From Syntrophaceae bacterium UBA6109 (GTDB lineage Bacteria; Desulfobacterota; Syntrophia; Syntrophales; UBA6109), in NCBI GenBank assembly GCA_002428445.1, contig DIWJ01000061.1, forward strand, positions 12,770 through 64,113: DNA of 51,344 bases, written 5' to 3'. This document shows, in pieces, positions 7,412-17,765 of this stretch (position 1 is its first letter; every line of letters starts with the position of its first letter). Below the pieces are notes generated by a model. It saw nothing but the letters and a program-made list of their open reading frames with translations. It did not search any database and was not told where the DNA came from. A program made the position numbers and the translations under genes.

Positions 7412-8875
7412 CTACCGAAGGAGACGGTGCAAATAGTCCAACTTCCTGGCCAGTTCGGCGTTGTACTCCTTCCCCGACTTCGCATCCTTCATACGCCATT
7501 CCGGGGAGAGCGCCGCCAGGGCGTCATTCAGCATCCACTTGTGAACGAAGGACTGCCCCTTCAGATCTTCCAGAGACTTGATCTGCCCGGGCGTGAACCA
7601 CTGGCCCTTGATCTTCTGGATGCGGGCCGCCGTCACCTTGAGATCGGCGATTTCCGCAGCGGCCATGATGACGTTGCGTTCCCTGCCCGCCTTTTTCATA
7701 TGGGCCGTCAACTCCCGGTCCAGACCGAAGGCATTGGGAAACGATTGACCCCGGAGTTCCGAAAAGGGGGCGGTCGATATGCCCTGTTTTTCGATCCTCT
7801 GCACCGCCTCCGCCGTCAGGGTATACTCGACGGGGGTGAAGGTGCGCTGCTGAAAGACGTTCTGAACGACAAACAGGCTGAAAAAACTGATGACGACCGC
7901 GACGATCGGTGTCACCGCCCACGCGCCGACGATCCCTCCCACCATCCGCCAGCGGATCGCCCTTCCCCCCTTGAGGAGGCCGATGCCCAGCACCGACCCG
8001 ACGATCGCCTGGGAACTGGAGACGGGAACCAACGGGATCGGGGGAATTCCGTGCTGGATCAGGAAGCTCTGCAAATCCTGTGAGGCAAAGAGGAAAAGGA
8101 CGAGGGCATTGGCCATGACCGCCACCAGCGCCGCGACGGGAAGAAGGTCGGCGATTCCCTCACCGACCGTCAACATGACCTTTTTCCCGTAGGTAAACGT
8201 TCCAACGGCAATGGCGACGGCGCCGATGAAGAAGAGCTGCTGCGCCGCCGTCAGCTTGAAGAGACCGAAGACGTTCAGATCCTGAAAGGGCGAAACGGGG
8301 ATAAAGACGCCCACGACGTTGGCGATGTTGTTGGCGCCGAGCGAATAGGCGCCGGCGATGCCGGCGACGATGAGCCCGTAACGGGTGAGCGCATCGAGCT
8401 TGAACATGTGGATACCGGCGCGCATGACGAGCGCGGCGATGATCCTGTAAAGGATGATCGAAAAAATCGCCGCCAGGATAGGACTGACCACCCAGCTGGC
8501 GACGATCTCAATCAGCGCGACATAATCGATCAGGGCCCCGGAAAAGAGGTCCCAGCCGATGATCGCCCCGACAATGGCCTGCGTCGTGGAAACGGGATAG
8601 CCGAGGGTGGTGAGCCAGTAGACTGTGATGGCCGCAGCGAGGGCGACGACGAACGCCCCGGCGATGGCATTGACCGCGCCAAGATCTCCCAGCGTCTCGG
8701 CCGCGCCTGCGCCGCTGATCACGGCGCCCAGAATGACAAAGATGCCGCAAATGATGGCCGCCCTGCGGAAGCTGATCATGCGCGTGCCGACAGCGGTGCC
8801 GAAGACGTTGGCCGCATCGTTGGCGCCCAGGGACCAGCCGAGGAACAGGCCGCTCGTGAGAAATACCGCGAACAT
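7412..8875 (-). CDS. pit: PiT-family inorganic phosphate transporter
   Basis: This 487-residue membrane protein moves phosphate with a cation. It has both halves of the PiT fold with signature repeats GANDAANVFGT (residue 17 on) and GANNIANVVG in the middle, and the VSTTQAIVG / VSSSQAIVG pair that marks the inverted duplication. The membrane part ends near residue 345. About 140 further residues are hydrophilic and without recognised domain, longer than the shortest bacterial PiT proteins. The gene lies 19 bases after the PhoU-like partner gene, a standard pair. A low-affinity phosphate uptake role is inferred from the family. Confidence 0.93.
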   Translation of the reverse strand: MFAVFLTSGLFLGWSLGANDAANVFGTAVGTRMISFRRAAIICGIFVILGAVISGAGAAETLGDLGAVNAIAGAFVVALAAAITVYWLTTLGYPVSTTQAIVGAIIGWDLFSGALIDYVALIEIVASWVVSPILAAIFSIILYRIIAALVMRAGIHMFKLDALTRYGLIVAGIAGAYSLGANNIANVVGVFIPVSPFQDLNVFGLFKLTAAQQLFFIGAVAIAVGTFTYGKKVMLTVGEGIADLLPVAALVAVMANALVLFLFASQDLQSFLIQHGIPPIPLVPVSSSQAIVGSVLGIGLLKGGRAIRWRMVGGIVGAWAVTPIVAVVISFFSLFVVQNVFQQRTFTPVEYTLTAEAVQRIEKQGISTAPFSELRGQSFPNAFGLDRELTAHMKKAGRERNVIMAAAEIADLKVTAARIQKIKGQWFTPGQIKSLEDLKGQSFVHKWMLNDALAALSPEWRMKDAKSGKEYNAELARKLDYLHRLLR

Positions 8876-8894
8876 CTCCCCTCCCTATCCTCTT

Positions 8895-9539
8895 CTACAG
8901 CATCCGCTTGATGACGTATACGTTCAGACGGTCCGTCACATCTTCGGCATCGTCGGCGATCCGGTCGATCTGCTTCACGAAGAAACGAAGGTGCATCTTG
9001 TGGCTGAGCCGGATATCGTCCCGGCTGAACACGGCGCGCTGGACGCGCGTCGATACCTTGTCGGATTCCTTCTCCCAGTAGGCGACTTTGTGGATGTGGT
9101 CGGCCACGGCATTGAGGTCCTTGAAGAAGGCGCGGCAGGACCGTACGGTCGACTCCACCGCCTCGACGGAACACTGAAGCAGCTCCCGGAAATCGTCGAC
9201 GAGATCCTGGCAGATCTGCGGCTTTTCGATGTCGAACTGCCACAGCAGGCCGTTGAAACGGCCCAGCAGGGCGTCCATGCTCTCCAGCAGCTCCATGACG
9301 TCCCCCCGGGATTCCGGGATCAGCGTCTTGGCGTAGAGGTCGTTCTCCAGGGTCTTGCGGAGCATGTCTCCCCGGTGTTCGGCGTCACGGATCGCCGCCA
9401 GGGCCTCGTCGAAGGCCTTGCAGTTGCCCTTCAGATAGGCCTCGACACCGCTCTTGCACAAGAGGCCCGACTCGCTCACCTGATCCATGAAATCGTCAAT
9501 CTGCGATTCGATCCCGATTTTTTTCAGGATGTTCGGCAT
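8895..9539 (-). CDS. PhoU-like Pit accessory protein (DUF47 family)
   Basis: This 214-residue all-helical cytoplasmic protein matches the DUF47/PhoU-like family in length and pattern, with an N-terminal segment ending in a helix and acidic metal-binding stretches such as ESDKVSTRVQRAVF and DRIADDAEDVTD. These proteins are almost always encoded before a pit gene and are thought to control or stabilise the transporter. The pit start follows 19 bases after its stop, so the two form one operon. The region upstream is shared with a divergent LysR gene. Confidence 0.9.
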   Translation of the reverse strand: MPNILKKIGIESQIDDFMDQVSESGLLCKSGVEAYLKGNCKAFDEALAAIRDAEHRGDMLRKTLENDLYAKTLIPESRGDVMELLESMDALLGRFNGLLWQFDIEKPQICQDLVDDFRELLQCSVEAVESTVRSCRAFFKDLNAVADHIHKVAYWEKESDKVSTRVQRAVFSRDDIRLSHKMHLRFFVKQIDRIADDAEDVTDRLNVYVIKRML

Positions 9540-9624
9540 GTTCTGGTCCTCCCCTTTTTCGACAAATGCGCCCCGATGATGCCGCCTTGATGCGAGAGCT
9601 ACTTAATATCCCGATTGCAGGAAA

Positions 9625-9658
9625 AATCAATTATATAAAATCAATACCCGCATTGATT
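9625..9658. promoter_or_regulatory. Candidate LysR operator between the phoU-like/pit operon and the divergent LysR gene
   Basis: A perfect inverted repeat AATCAAT-ACCCGC-ATTGATT at 9639-9658 is preceded by a further direct AATCAAT at 9625-9631. A TATAAT hexamer on the minus strand lies between them (9632-9637). The arrangement sits in the 255-base divergent spacer and looks like a LysR-type binding site overlapping the -10 of the phosphate transporter operon. No convincing -35 was found. Confidence 0.45.
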
Positions 9659-9794
9659 CTCAGGAAACCCGTCTCTTCGCAAGCCCCGCCCGCCGCCGGA
9701 GAAACCGAGGAAAATCCTTGCCGCAGAGGTAATTCTGTGGTTAATATAAGTCAAGCTAATAAATTTCACCGTTTCGATAATAGGATGTCATATC

Positions 9795-10703
9795 ATGAAC
9801 CTGAATCAATTGAAGATCTTCTACATGGCGGCAAAGTACGGGAGTCTCTCCGCGGCGGCCCAGCAATTGTGCATTACGCAGCCGGCGGTCACGAAAGGGA
9901 TCCAGCGGCTCCAGGAACACTACGAATTGAAATTTTTCAACCGTTTCGGCAAGAAACTGATCCTCACGGATGCCGGCGAATCCCTCTGCCGGATCGCCGA
10001 GTCGATCTTCGAGATGGAGAACCAGGCGGAAGAAAACCTCCGGGACTACCAGCAGCGGAAAAAGGGGTTCATGCGCATTCTCTCCAGCGAGAGCTTCGGC
10101 GCCTACTATCTGCCCGCGGCCGTCTGCACGTTCTGCAACGCCCACCCGCAGATCCGCCTCGCCCTGGACATCCTGCCGACCGACCTGATCGCCGAGCGGA
10201 CGGCCGCCCTCGGCAACGACCTCGGATTCATCTCCTATCCGATCGAGCACAAGAAACTCGTCATGCGGGAAGTCATGGAGGATTCCTACGTCCTCATCGC
10301 ACCCCCCGGTCATTCGCTGACGCGCAGGAAGGCGATCCAGCCCCAGGACCTGCAGAAGCAGAGCCTGATCGTGCACGAGAGAAACTCGGCGCCGCGGCGC
10401 GACACCGACGAGTACCTGCGCAGAAACGAAATCAGCGTTACCATCCCCCTGGAGCTGTCCAACAACGAATCGATGAAATACGCCGTGCAGCAGGGCATCG
10501 GGGTCGCCCTCATCAGCCGCAAGGTGGCCAGCGAGGAAATCAAAGACGGCAAGCTCAGCATGATCCCGCTGGCGGACCCGACGATGAAGCGCAAATTCTA
10601 CCTGATCCACCACAAGGACAAATACATCTCGAAGTCCCTGCAGTCGCTTATTTCCACCGTCGACTCCTGGGCCGCCGACTATATGCGGGCGGCAAAAAAA
10701 TAG
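9795..10703 (+). CDS. LysR-family transcriptional regulator
   Basis: This 302-residue protein has an N-terminal winged helix-turn-helix (residues 1-60, with AAAQQLCITQPAVTKGIQRL) and a LysR effector-binding domain from about residue 90. The gene is divergent from the phoU-like/pit operon, the usual position of a LysR protein relative to its target. An inverted repeat lies in the shared spacer. It resembles the LysR protein at 12145-13113, including an identical FYLIHHKDKY segment near the C terminus, so the two are related. The inducer is unknown. The transcript ends at the strong hairpin at 10733-10774. Confidence 0.92.
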   Translation: MNLNQLKIFYMAAKYGSLSAAAQQLCITQPAVTKGIQRLQEHYELKFFNRFGKKLILTDAGESLCRIAESIFEMENQAEENLRDYQQRKKGFMRILSSESFGAYYLPAAVCTFCNAHPQIRLALDILPTDLIAERTAALGNDLGFISYPIEHKKLVMREVMEDSYVLIAPPGHSLTRRKAIQPQDLQKQSLIVHERNSAPRRDTDEYLRRNEISVTIPLELSNNESMKYAVQQGIGVALISRKVASEEIKDGKLSMIPLADPTMKRKFYLIHHKDKYISKSLQSLISTVDSWAADYMRAAKK

Positions 10704-10732
10704 GAGGAGCACCGGAGAAAAGAAAAACCGAA

Positions 10733-10780
10733 AAAGAGGGTTTGCGGCACGCCCGATCGCCGCAAGCCCTCTTTGTTTTT
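10733..10780. terminator. Bidirectional intrinsic terminator
   Basis: A 16-base-pair stem at 10733-10774 (AAAGAGGGTTTGCGGC paired with GCCGCAAGCCCTCTTT, one G-T wobble) has a 10-base loop and is followed by GTTTTT. It ends the LysR transcript on the plus strand. A-rich sequence on the other side (10724-10735) gives a T run for the converging saccharopine-dehydrogenase-like gene. Confidence 0.85.
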
Positions 10781-10802
10781 CAGCAGGCCGTTCAAAAGAC
10801 GC
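10781..10802. repeat. Short fragment of the palindromic repeat end
   Basis: CAGCAGGCCGTTCAAAAGACG matches the terminal inverted repeat of the element at 32247 (AGCAGGCTGTTCAAAAATG) and the start of copy 1 near 5070. It abuts the stop codon of the gene ending at 10803, as the full element does at 32399. Only the end is present. Confidence 0.5.
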
Positions 10803-11975
10803 CTATTTCAGTTTGACGACCTTTTCGTGCATGAAGATATCGCGCTTCTTCAACTCGTCGAAGATGTCCTTCGGATCGAAGGCGAACTCAGGCATGGTGA
10901 CGCCCTCGCCCATGGCCCTCCCCTTGCCGATCAGCTGCACGCCGATCGACATCGGAATGCCGACATTGCGCGTGTAGGCGCGAAGCTTTTCCCATCCCTT
11001 CACCGAACCGTCGGAGGCCGGATGCGTGTGATAGAGGATGATGCGAACCTTCCTGCCTCCCTGGATTCCCGTCACATCCACATGGAGGGAATAACCGTAC
11101 AGGGTCGTCTCCCGGCCGATCCTGGAGTTCTGGAGATATCTGGAGATGACGTCCAGGACCCCGACTTCGACGCCGGCGATCTTGACCTTCTCATTGCGGA
11201 GGATGCCCCAGTCGTACATGGCGCGGACCAGCTGCATGTTCTGGGGAGGCCACGTGCCGCGCACCTCGATGAGATTGGGTTTCTTGCCGACCGCCTTGCA
11301 GTAGGCGGCGACGGTCTGCGTCTCCGAATGGGGAATGATGTACTGCGGATGGGTTCCGTACGGGGCCGGCAACTCCACATCGAGGGGTCTCGCAAACGGC
11401 GGAACCTGGATGAACTTCCCTTTCTCGTAGACGACGCGGATCGGCAGGGCGGGATCGTATTCATAGCTCGTTGTCTCGGCAATCGACGCCGAAAACGCGA
11501 TGGGCCGGAACGCCCCATGGCTGATCCGGATCGTGTCCACTTTATCGAGCTTGTCGATGATGTACTTGGCCATCATGTCCGTCGTGCCGGGCGTCATGCC
11601 GAAGCCGGGAACGTGAATTCTGCCGTTGGCCTTGAACTTCTTGTCGTACTTGTATTCTTCACCGAAACCGTTCAGGTTGATTCCCGAGGCGCCCGCCTCG
11701 GCGATGCACGCCGTTGAACGGTCGTTTAATGAAATGGTCGTGCCGTCCATGACGATGTCGTAGCCCTTCATCGCCTTGACGGTGCCCTTCCTGTCATTGA
11801 CGATGTCGACCTTGACGAAGTCGACGCGTTTGTCTTTCAGCCATCTGACGACTTTCCTGCCCTCGTCCTCGTTGAAATCCCCGACGGTGATCTTTTCGAA
11901 ATCCGAGAACCGGACCAGATCCAGCGCTGCCTCGCGGCAGATCTTGCCGGCGCCTCCCAAACAAAACACCTTCAT
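10803..11975 (-). CDS. Saccharopine dehydrogenase-like NAD(P)-dependent oxidoreductase
   Basis: This 390-residue cytoplasmic protein has an N-terminal Rossmann fold with glycines in FCLGGAGKICREA, the conserved region around HVPGFGMTPGTTD, and a C-terminal saccharopine-dehydrogenase-type catalytic domain. The start at 11975 is chosen because AAAGGAGAAACGT precedes it; a frame extending 44 codons upstream has no ribosome site and would run over the promoter. Members reduce or oxidise imine-linked amino acids, though many homologues are uncharacterised. It is divergent from a LysR gene (12145), which probably controls it. The substrate is not known. Confidence 0.8.
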   Translation of the reverse strand: MKVFCLGGAGKICREAALDLVRFSDFEKITVGDFNEDEGRKVVRWLKDKRVDFVKVDIVNDRKGTVKAMKGYDIVMDGTTISLNDRSTACIAEAGASGINLNGFGEEYKYDKKFKANGRIHVPGFGMTPGTTDMMAKYIIDKLDKVDTIRISHGAFRPIAFSASIAETTSYEYDPALPIRVVYEKGKFIQVPPFARPLDVELPAPYGTHPQYIIPHSETQTVAAYCKAVGKKPNLIEVRGTWPPQNMQLVRAMYDWGILRNEKVKIAGVEVGVLDVISRYLQNSRIGRETTLYGYSLHVDVTGIQGGRKVRIILYHTHPASDGSVKGWEKLRAYTRNVGIPMSIGVQLIGKGRAMGEGVTMPEFAFDPKDIFDELKKRDIFMHEKVVKLK

Positions 11976-12082
11976 ACGTTTCTCCTTTCGCGGCGATTCA
12001 GGCCGATGTCTCTCCCCTTTGGAAGTCTTTCCGGATCGTTTTTTGCTTTTCATAGGGGATTCCTGTATATCTGTCCAATCAA

Positions 12083-12120
12083 TTATCCCTATGTTTTGCA
12101 TATACACAGACTATGGATAA
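12083..12120. promoter_or_regulatory. Divergent promoter/operator region for the saccharopine-dehydrogenase-like and LysR genes
   Basis: AT-rich sequence in a GC-rich background carries an inverted pair TTATCC (12083-12088) and GGATAA (12115-12120) around a CATATACACA core. It lies in the 169-base spacer between the divergent genes, the normal position for a LysR site. No clean sigma-70 hexamer pair could be chosen. Confidence 0.35.
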
Positions 12121-12144
12121 AACCCATCCCAAAGGCGGCGCCTT

Positions 12145-13113
12145 GTGAACCTGCAGCAGCTCTGGACGTTTTACAACGTCGCCCGGCACGGGGGATTTTC
12201 CGCGGCAGCCGCAAAGCTCTGCCTGACGCAGCCGTCGGTGAGCACGCAGATCCGTCTTCTCGAGGAGAACTACGGGATCCGGCTCTTCGAGCGGTTCGGC
12301 CGGAGGATCGAATTGACGGAGGCGGGACGCGCCCTCTTCTCCTATGCGGAGCGCATCTTCCGCCTCACCCAGCAGGCCGACAGCGCCATCGAGGACCTGA
12401 AGAACACCAAGACGGGAAGGATCCGCATCAGCGCGATTTCGACGCTCGCCGCCTATTACCTGCCCCATATCATCGCCGATTTCCGGCGGCGGCATCCCGG
12501 CATCGAGATCCATCTGGATTCGGGTTACACGGAGGACGTGGTCCAGGCCGTCCTCTCCTTCCTGTGCGATATCGGCCTGGTCGGCAAGACCGTCTCCCAC
12601 GAAAACATCGTCGCCACACCGCTGTGGGAAGAGGAACTGGTCATTATCGTCGATCCCTCCCATCCCTTCGCCCGGCGGAAACGGATCTCCTTCCGGGATC
12701 TGCAGGACGAACCGATGATCGTCAGCGAACTGGGCTCCGGCACCAGGGAAATCACGGACGAGCTCTTCCGGCAAAAGGGCGCAAAGCCCGGGATCGTGAT
12801 GGAACTGGGGGAAAACGAGGCGGTTAAGACGGCGGTGGCAGGAGGATTGGGCGTCTCCATTCTCTCCGCAACGGTCGTGCGCAGGGAAATGGAGGCGGGT
12901 TCGATCCGCACCTTGCGGCTCGAGGGCGAGCGGATCGCACGGCAATTCTACCTGATCCATCACAAGGACAAATACTGGTCGCGGATCATCCAGGCCTTTG
13001 TGGAACTGGCTTCGTCCTATCCCTTTTCTCCCGGAGAACGGCGGCCGGAGGGAAAGGCGACGGTCCCGGTCCGCTCTGGAGACCGCCCGGGCGGGTCCGT
13101 CAAGGGGAAATGA
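12145..13113 (+). CDS. LysR-family transcriptional regulator
   Basis: This 322-residue regulator starts with GTG at 12145 after AAAGGCGG. The winged helix-turn-helix occupies about residues 1-60 (AAAKLCLTQPSVSTQIRLL) and the effector domain follows. It is most like the LysR protein at 9795 among the five in this window; both have FYLIHHKDKY. It has about 20 extra residues at the C terminus, rich in Pro, Gly and Arg, and its end overlaps the convergent MFS gene by 14 bases. Divergence from the saccharopine-dehydrogenase-like gene suggests that gene is its target. Confidence 0.9.
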   Translation: MNLQQLWTFYNVARHGGFSAAAAKLCLTQPSVSTQIRLLEENYGIRLFERFGRRIELTEAGRALFSYAERIFRLTQQADSAIEDLKNTKTGRIRISAISTLAAYYLPHIIADFRRRHPGIEIHLDSGYTEDVVQAVLSFLCDIGLVGKTVSHENIVATPLWEEELVIIVDPSHPFARRKRISFRDLQDEPMIVSELGSGTREITDELFRQKGAKPGIVMELGENEAVKTAVAGGLGVSILSATVVRREMEAGSIRTLRLEGERIARQFYLIHHKDKYWSRIIQAFVELASSYPFSPGERRPEGKATVPVRSGDRPGGSVKGK

Positions 13114-14277
13114 TGAGCTGCTCTTTCCGGCGATCCGCGAGCGTCCGGAAGGCGACGGCGGCCCCGACGCCGTAAAAGCAGGCGCTGGTCGTGAAGATGG
13201 AGGACAGGGGGAACTCGAACTGCGCAATGCCCCAGCCGATCATCGGCCCGACAGACATGCCCAGATCCATGGCCGTCGCAAAGGAGGCGACCGCCCGGGG
13301 GCCGCTTTGCCCGGCTTGGGCGTACAATACGGTGTAAAGGGCCGTCGCGCAGACAAAATACACCGTGATCAACACGATCAGCCAGAGGATGTCTGACTGC
13401 AACCCCACCAGGAAAAGAAGAACCGATCCCGCCAGAAAAATCCACCCGATCGCCCGCTCCCGTCCCACCCGGTCCATGACGGCTCCGAAGACCGGCCCGC
13501 CGAGACCGTCCATGAACTGGCGCAGCGCCATGACAAAACCCGTAACGGTCGCCGCCCCGACGGCAAAACCGGCCAGGGAGACGGTTCCGCCGAAATTCGT
13601 CTTCACGACGAGGCCGAGCGTCGAAAAAATCATGCCTCCGCCCACGAGTCCCATGACGATGCCGAAACAGACGAATGACCAGGTTCCCTTCCGTTCCCTT
13701 CCCGCACCCGCGTGCCGATCCGTCCGTTCCGGTCTCTTCTGCGACTGCCTGCCCAGCGGCAGCGACAGGAGCGAAAGAACCCCCAGGCCGATGAAGGTCG
13801 CGGCGAATCCCAGGACGTCGTGGCACAGCGCCCCGAGAAAGAGGCCGGAGGTCCTGCAGAGGGCGTTGATGCCTGTGAAATAGCCCATCTGCTCCGCCAG
13901 GTCCTTCTCGGAACTGCAGGAGACGACGTTCATGATGCCGGCCTGACGAAGGAGCGAATAGGCGATGCCCCAGCCGATGCGGGCGAGCAGAAACAGGGTG
14001 AAGGTCGCGGCGAATCCGTAGACCGTACAGACCACGGACCCCAGAAAGAATGCGCCCAGGAGCCACAGGTCGCTCGGATAGCGACGGTAGCCGTATTCAA
14101 CGAGATGATTCGTCCCCAGCCGGATCCAGCGGTTGACCGAAAGAAGAATACCCACCTGGAAGGGAATCAATCCCAGGTGGGTATAGTACGTGGGAACAAT
14201 CACATAAAAGAGGGTGTCTCCCAGATTGACCAGAGACATCGCCGTTGCGAAATAGACGATCTGCCGCTGCGGACGCA

Positions 14278-14281
<4 letters not shown>
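13100..14281 (-). CDS. Major facilitator superfamily transporter
   Basis: This 393-residue protein has about 12 hydrophobic segments in two six-helix halves, and basic loops such as GYRRYPSD after the second helix. Start 14281 gives an ATGA overlap with the stop of the upstream ABC ATPase gene, so translation is probably coupled; a second ATG follows at 14278. It is the last gene of the operon that begins near 22336 and may export a product or metabolite of the imported compound. No substrate-specific motif was recognised. Its end overlaps the convergent LysR gene by 14 bases. Confidence 0.85.
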
Positions 14282-15393
<1,112 letters not shown>

Positions 15394-15448
15394 GTTCTCC
15401 CGTTCTCCCTTTTGCTCCGAGAATGCTTCGCCTTCCCTTCCGGTCAGG

Positions 15449-15482
15449 GCCGGGGGAAGCGCTCCTCGCGCTTCCCCCCGGC
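15449..15482 (-). promoter_or_regulatory. Stem-loop between binding-protein and ATPase genes
   Basis: GCCGGGGGAAGCGC pairs with GCGCTTCCCCCCGGC around a TCCTC loop, with one bulged C. It follows the binding-protein stop codon by 12 bases. There is no T run, so it is more likely an mRNA-stabilising or partial-attenuation hairpin than a full terminator, a common device for making excess binding protein. Confidence 0.6.
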
Positions 15483-15493
15483 AGATTGTTTTC

Positions 15494-16783
15494 CTACTTC
15501 TCCTTCAGTTTCGCCGCGACGTCTTTGGCAATCTCATCCAATTCCTTCTTGATGTTGACGTTGGGCTCCGCCTCCAGCTTCTCGATCAGCGAGAGGAAAG
15601 GCTTGTAGATGAGATTGTCGCCCCTGCTGGCGGGCATGACCGATACGTAAGGCAGCTGCTCGCCGGCAACGCGCGCGTTCGGATTCTGTTCAAGAAATTT
15701 CTGGTGGCTGGGCAGCTTCATGCAGGATTTGCGGGCCGCGACGTATCCCGTTTCCTGGCTCCAATAGGCTGCGCGTTCCGTGTCCGTCATCCAATTGACA
15801 AATTCGTAGGCCGCCTTCTCGCGCGCCGGATTGGATTTGAAGATTCCCAGCGCCGTCCCGCCGATGTCCGTGCCCCATTGCTTCTTCTTCGGGAAGAAGG
15901 CCGTCTTGTAAACGAAGCGGGTGCCGACGCCTTTTTTCAGCGTCTCCAGGAAGGCGGTGGACTGGTACATCATGCCCGCCGTACCGGCCATGAAGAGTTT
16001 GTTGGCTGCCGCATGGGTCAGGGGCGGCATGATCTTGTGCTTATGAACCAGATCGGACCAGAACTGCAGCGCCTCCGCCGTTTCGGGCGAATTGAAGGCG
16101 GGATTGCCCTTCTCGTCGAACAGACGGCCGCCGTTCTGGTAGATCATGGCGAACAGAAAGTAGTTGACGGTCGTATGGGTCACAAGGCCCCATTTGTCCG
16201 GCTTGCCGTCGCCGTCGGTATCGCGCGTCAGTTTCTTGCCGATGGTCACGACATCGTCCCAGGTCTGGGGCGGCTTCTCAGGATCGAGCCCTGCCTCCTT
16301 GAATAGGTCCGCGTTGTAGTACAACAGGCTTGTGCTGACCGCATTCGGGATGGCATAGAGCTTCCCCCCGACGCTGTATCTCGCCAGCGCACCGGCGGGG
16401 AAATCTTCTTTGCCGCCCTTGGGCATGAAATCCTCGATGGGCAGAAGCTTGCCGCTCCCCGCAAACTCCAGAATGCCGCGTGACTGGGGCAATTCGGCGA
16501 CATCGGGCGTCGCGTTGCCTGCAATCGCCGTCGTGATTTTCTGCACCGTCTGCTCGTACCCCCCCTGATAGGTGGCCGTCACCTGGATGTTCGGATGCGT
16601 GGCGTTGAACTCCTTCACCATCTTGGCCCAGACCTGGCCGCGAAGCGTGGCTTTCGAATGCCAGACCACCAGTTCCTGCTTTTCGGCTGCGAACGCCGAT
16701 GCAGAAAGCAGCACGAAGACAACCAGCCCCAGCATCGCTGCCAGGCTCCCGCAAAGTAGCCTTACCCTCTTTTTCTTCTTCAT
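15494..16783 (-). CDS. ABC importer extracellular solute-binding protein (UgpB-like, family 1)
   Basis: This 429-residue protein has a signal peptide (charged MKKKKR, hydrophobic core, cleavage near AFA|AE). It belongs to the family 1 sugar/glycerol-phosphate binders. The [19 protein letters not shown] segment with PPQTWDDV just after is close to the matching segment of UgpB. The mature protein starts with a strand ELVVWHS and has the usual [28 protein letters not shown] precedes the ATG. The two permeases upstream and ATPase downstream complete the importer. The phosphoesterases in the same operon favour a phosphorylated or phosphodiester ligand such as a glycerophosphodiester, but a plain sugar is possible. 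Confidence 0.9.
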   Translation of the reverse strand: MKKKKRVRLLCGSLAAMLGLVVFVLLSASAFAAEKQELVVWHSKATLRGQVWAKMVKEFNATHPNIQVTATYQGGYEQTVQKITTAIAGNATPDVAELPQSRGILEFAGSGKLLPIEDFMPKGGKEDFPAGALARYSVGGKLYAIPNAVSTSLLYYNADLFKEAGLDPEKPPQTWDDVVTIGKKLTRDTDGDGKPDKWGLVTHTTVNYFLFAMIYQNGGRLFDEKGNPAFNSPETAEALQFWSDLVHKHKIMPPLTHAAANKLFMAGTAGMMYQSTAFLETLKKGVGTRFVYKTAFFPKKKQWGTDIGGTALGIFKSNPAREKAAYEFVNWMTDTERAAYWSQETGYVAARKSCMKLPSHQKFLEQNPNARVAGEQLPYVSVMPASRGDNLIYKPFLSLIEKLEAEPNVNIKKELDEIAKDVAAKLKEK

Positions 16784-16861
16784 TTCGTTCTCCTTCCTTT
16801 CTCGTGAAGACTCTCTTCCTCTTTACGGGAGAGGTGGCAAGCCCCTCGCCCTCATGATCTG

Positions 16862-17722
16862 CTACCCCTTGAGACCCGTCATGGTGATTCCCCGGACGAA
16901 CTGCCTCTGGAGAAGGAAAAAGGCCAACAGCACCGGCGCTACCACCATGGTACCCGCCGCCATGACCAATTCCCAGCCGGAGCCGCCCTCCGCGTCCAGA
17001 TAGTATCTCAAGCCGATCTGCAACGTCCTCATTTCATCGGTGCTCGTGATAACCAAAGGCCAGAAGAAATCATTCCACACGTGATAGAAGGAAAAAATGG
17101 TCAAGGCGGAAATGGCGGGTTTCGCCAGGGGAATATACATTCTCCATAGGATTCCGAGCCTGCCGCACCCGTCGATTTTCGCCGCGTCTTCATAGTCCTT
17201 GGGTATCCCCATGAAGAACTGACGCAAAAGAAAAATGCCGAAGACGCTGATGGCATGCGGAACAATCAGGCCCTGGTAGGTATTGATCCAACCGAGCCAT
17301 TTCAAGAGCACAAAGGAAGGGATGAGATTGACGACATGAGGGATCATCATCGTGCCCAAAAAAATCATGAACACGGCTTCGCGGCCGGGAAAGCGGATGC
17401 AGACGAAGGCGTAGGCGGTAATGCAGGCAAACACCACATGAGCGCCCGTCGTGAAGAAGGTCACGACGATGCTGTTGATATAATACCGGCCCATGGCCGA
17501 TGAATTCCAGGCCGCGGCGTAGTTTTCCCAGGCGATGCGGCTGGGCCAGAACTTCGGCGGAAAGATGAAGATCTCGTCCATCGGCGTGAGCGACGTGAGA
17601 AGCATCCAGTAGAGCGGGAAGAGAGAGATGACGGCCGCAAGAATGAGAAACAGGTAGAGGACCACCCGCACCGCCTTCTTCTTCATCTGATACCGCTTGC
17701 CCTTTTCTTCCATGGAATCCAT
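16862..17722 (-). CDS. Carbohydrate-type ABC permease (UgpE-like)
   Basis: This 286-residue inner-membrane permease has six transmembrane segments and an EAA loop DYEDAAKIDGCGRLGILWR that docks to the ATPase. The start at 17722 is preferred because AGGAAGGG lies about 10 bases before it; the ATG at 17758 has no ribosome site. It pairs with the permease encoded just upstream to form the channel of the CUT1-type importer. The following gene is the binding protein, 78 bases on. Confidence 0.9.
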   Translation of the reverse strand: MDSMEEKGKRYQMKKKAVRVVLYLFLILAAVISLFPLYWMLLTSLTPMDEIFIFPPKFWPSRIAWENYAAAWNSSAMGRYYINSIVVTFFTTGAHVVFACITAYAFVCIRFPGREAVFMIFLGTMMIPHVVNLIPSFVLLKWLGWINTYQGLIVPHAISVFGIFLLRQFFMGIPKDYEDAAKIDGCGRLGILWRMYIPLAKPAISALTIFSFYHVWNDFFWPLVITSTDEMRTLQIGLRYYLDAEGGSGWELVMAAGTMVVAPVLLAFFLLQRQFVRGITMTGLKG

Positions 17723-17765
17723 TGCAGCGAACCCTTCCTGTAAAGGTCGAATGTACATTCTATAT

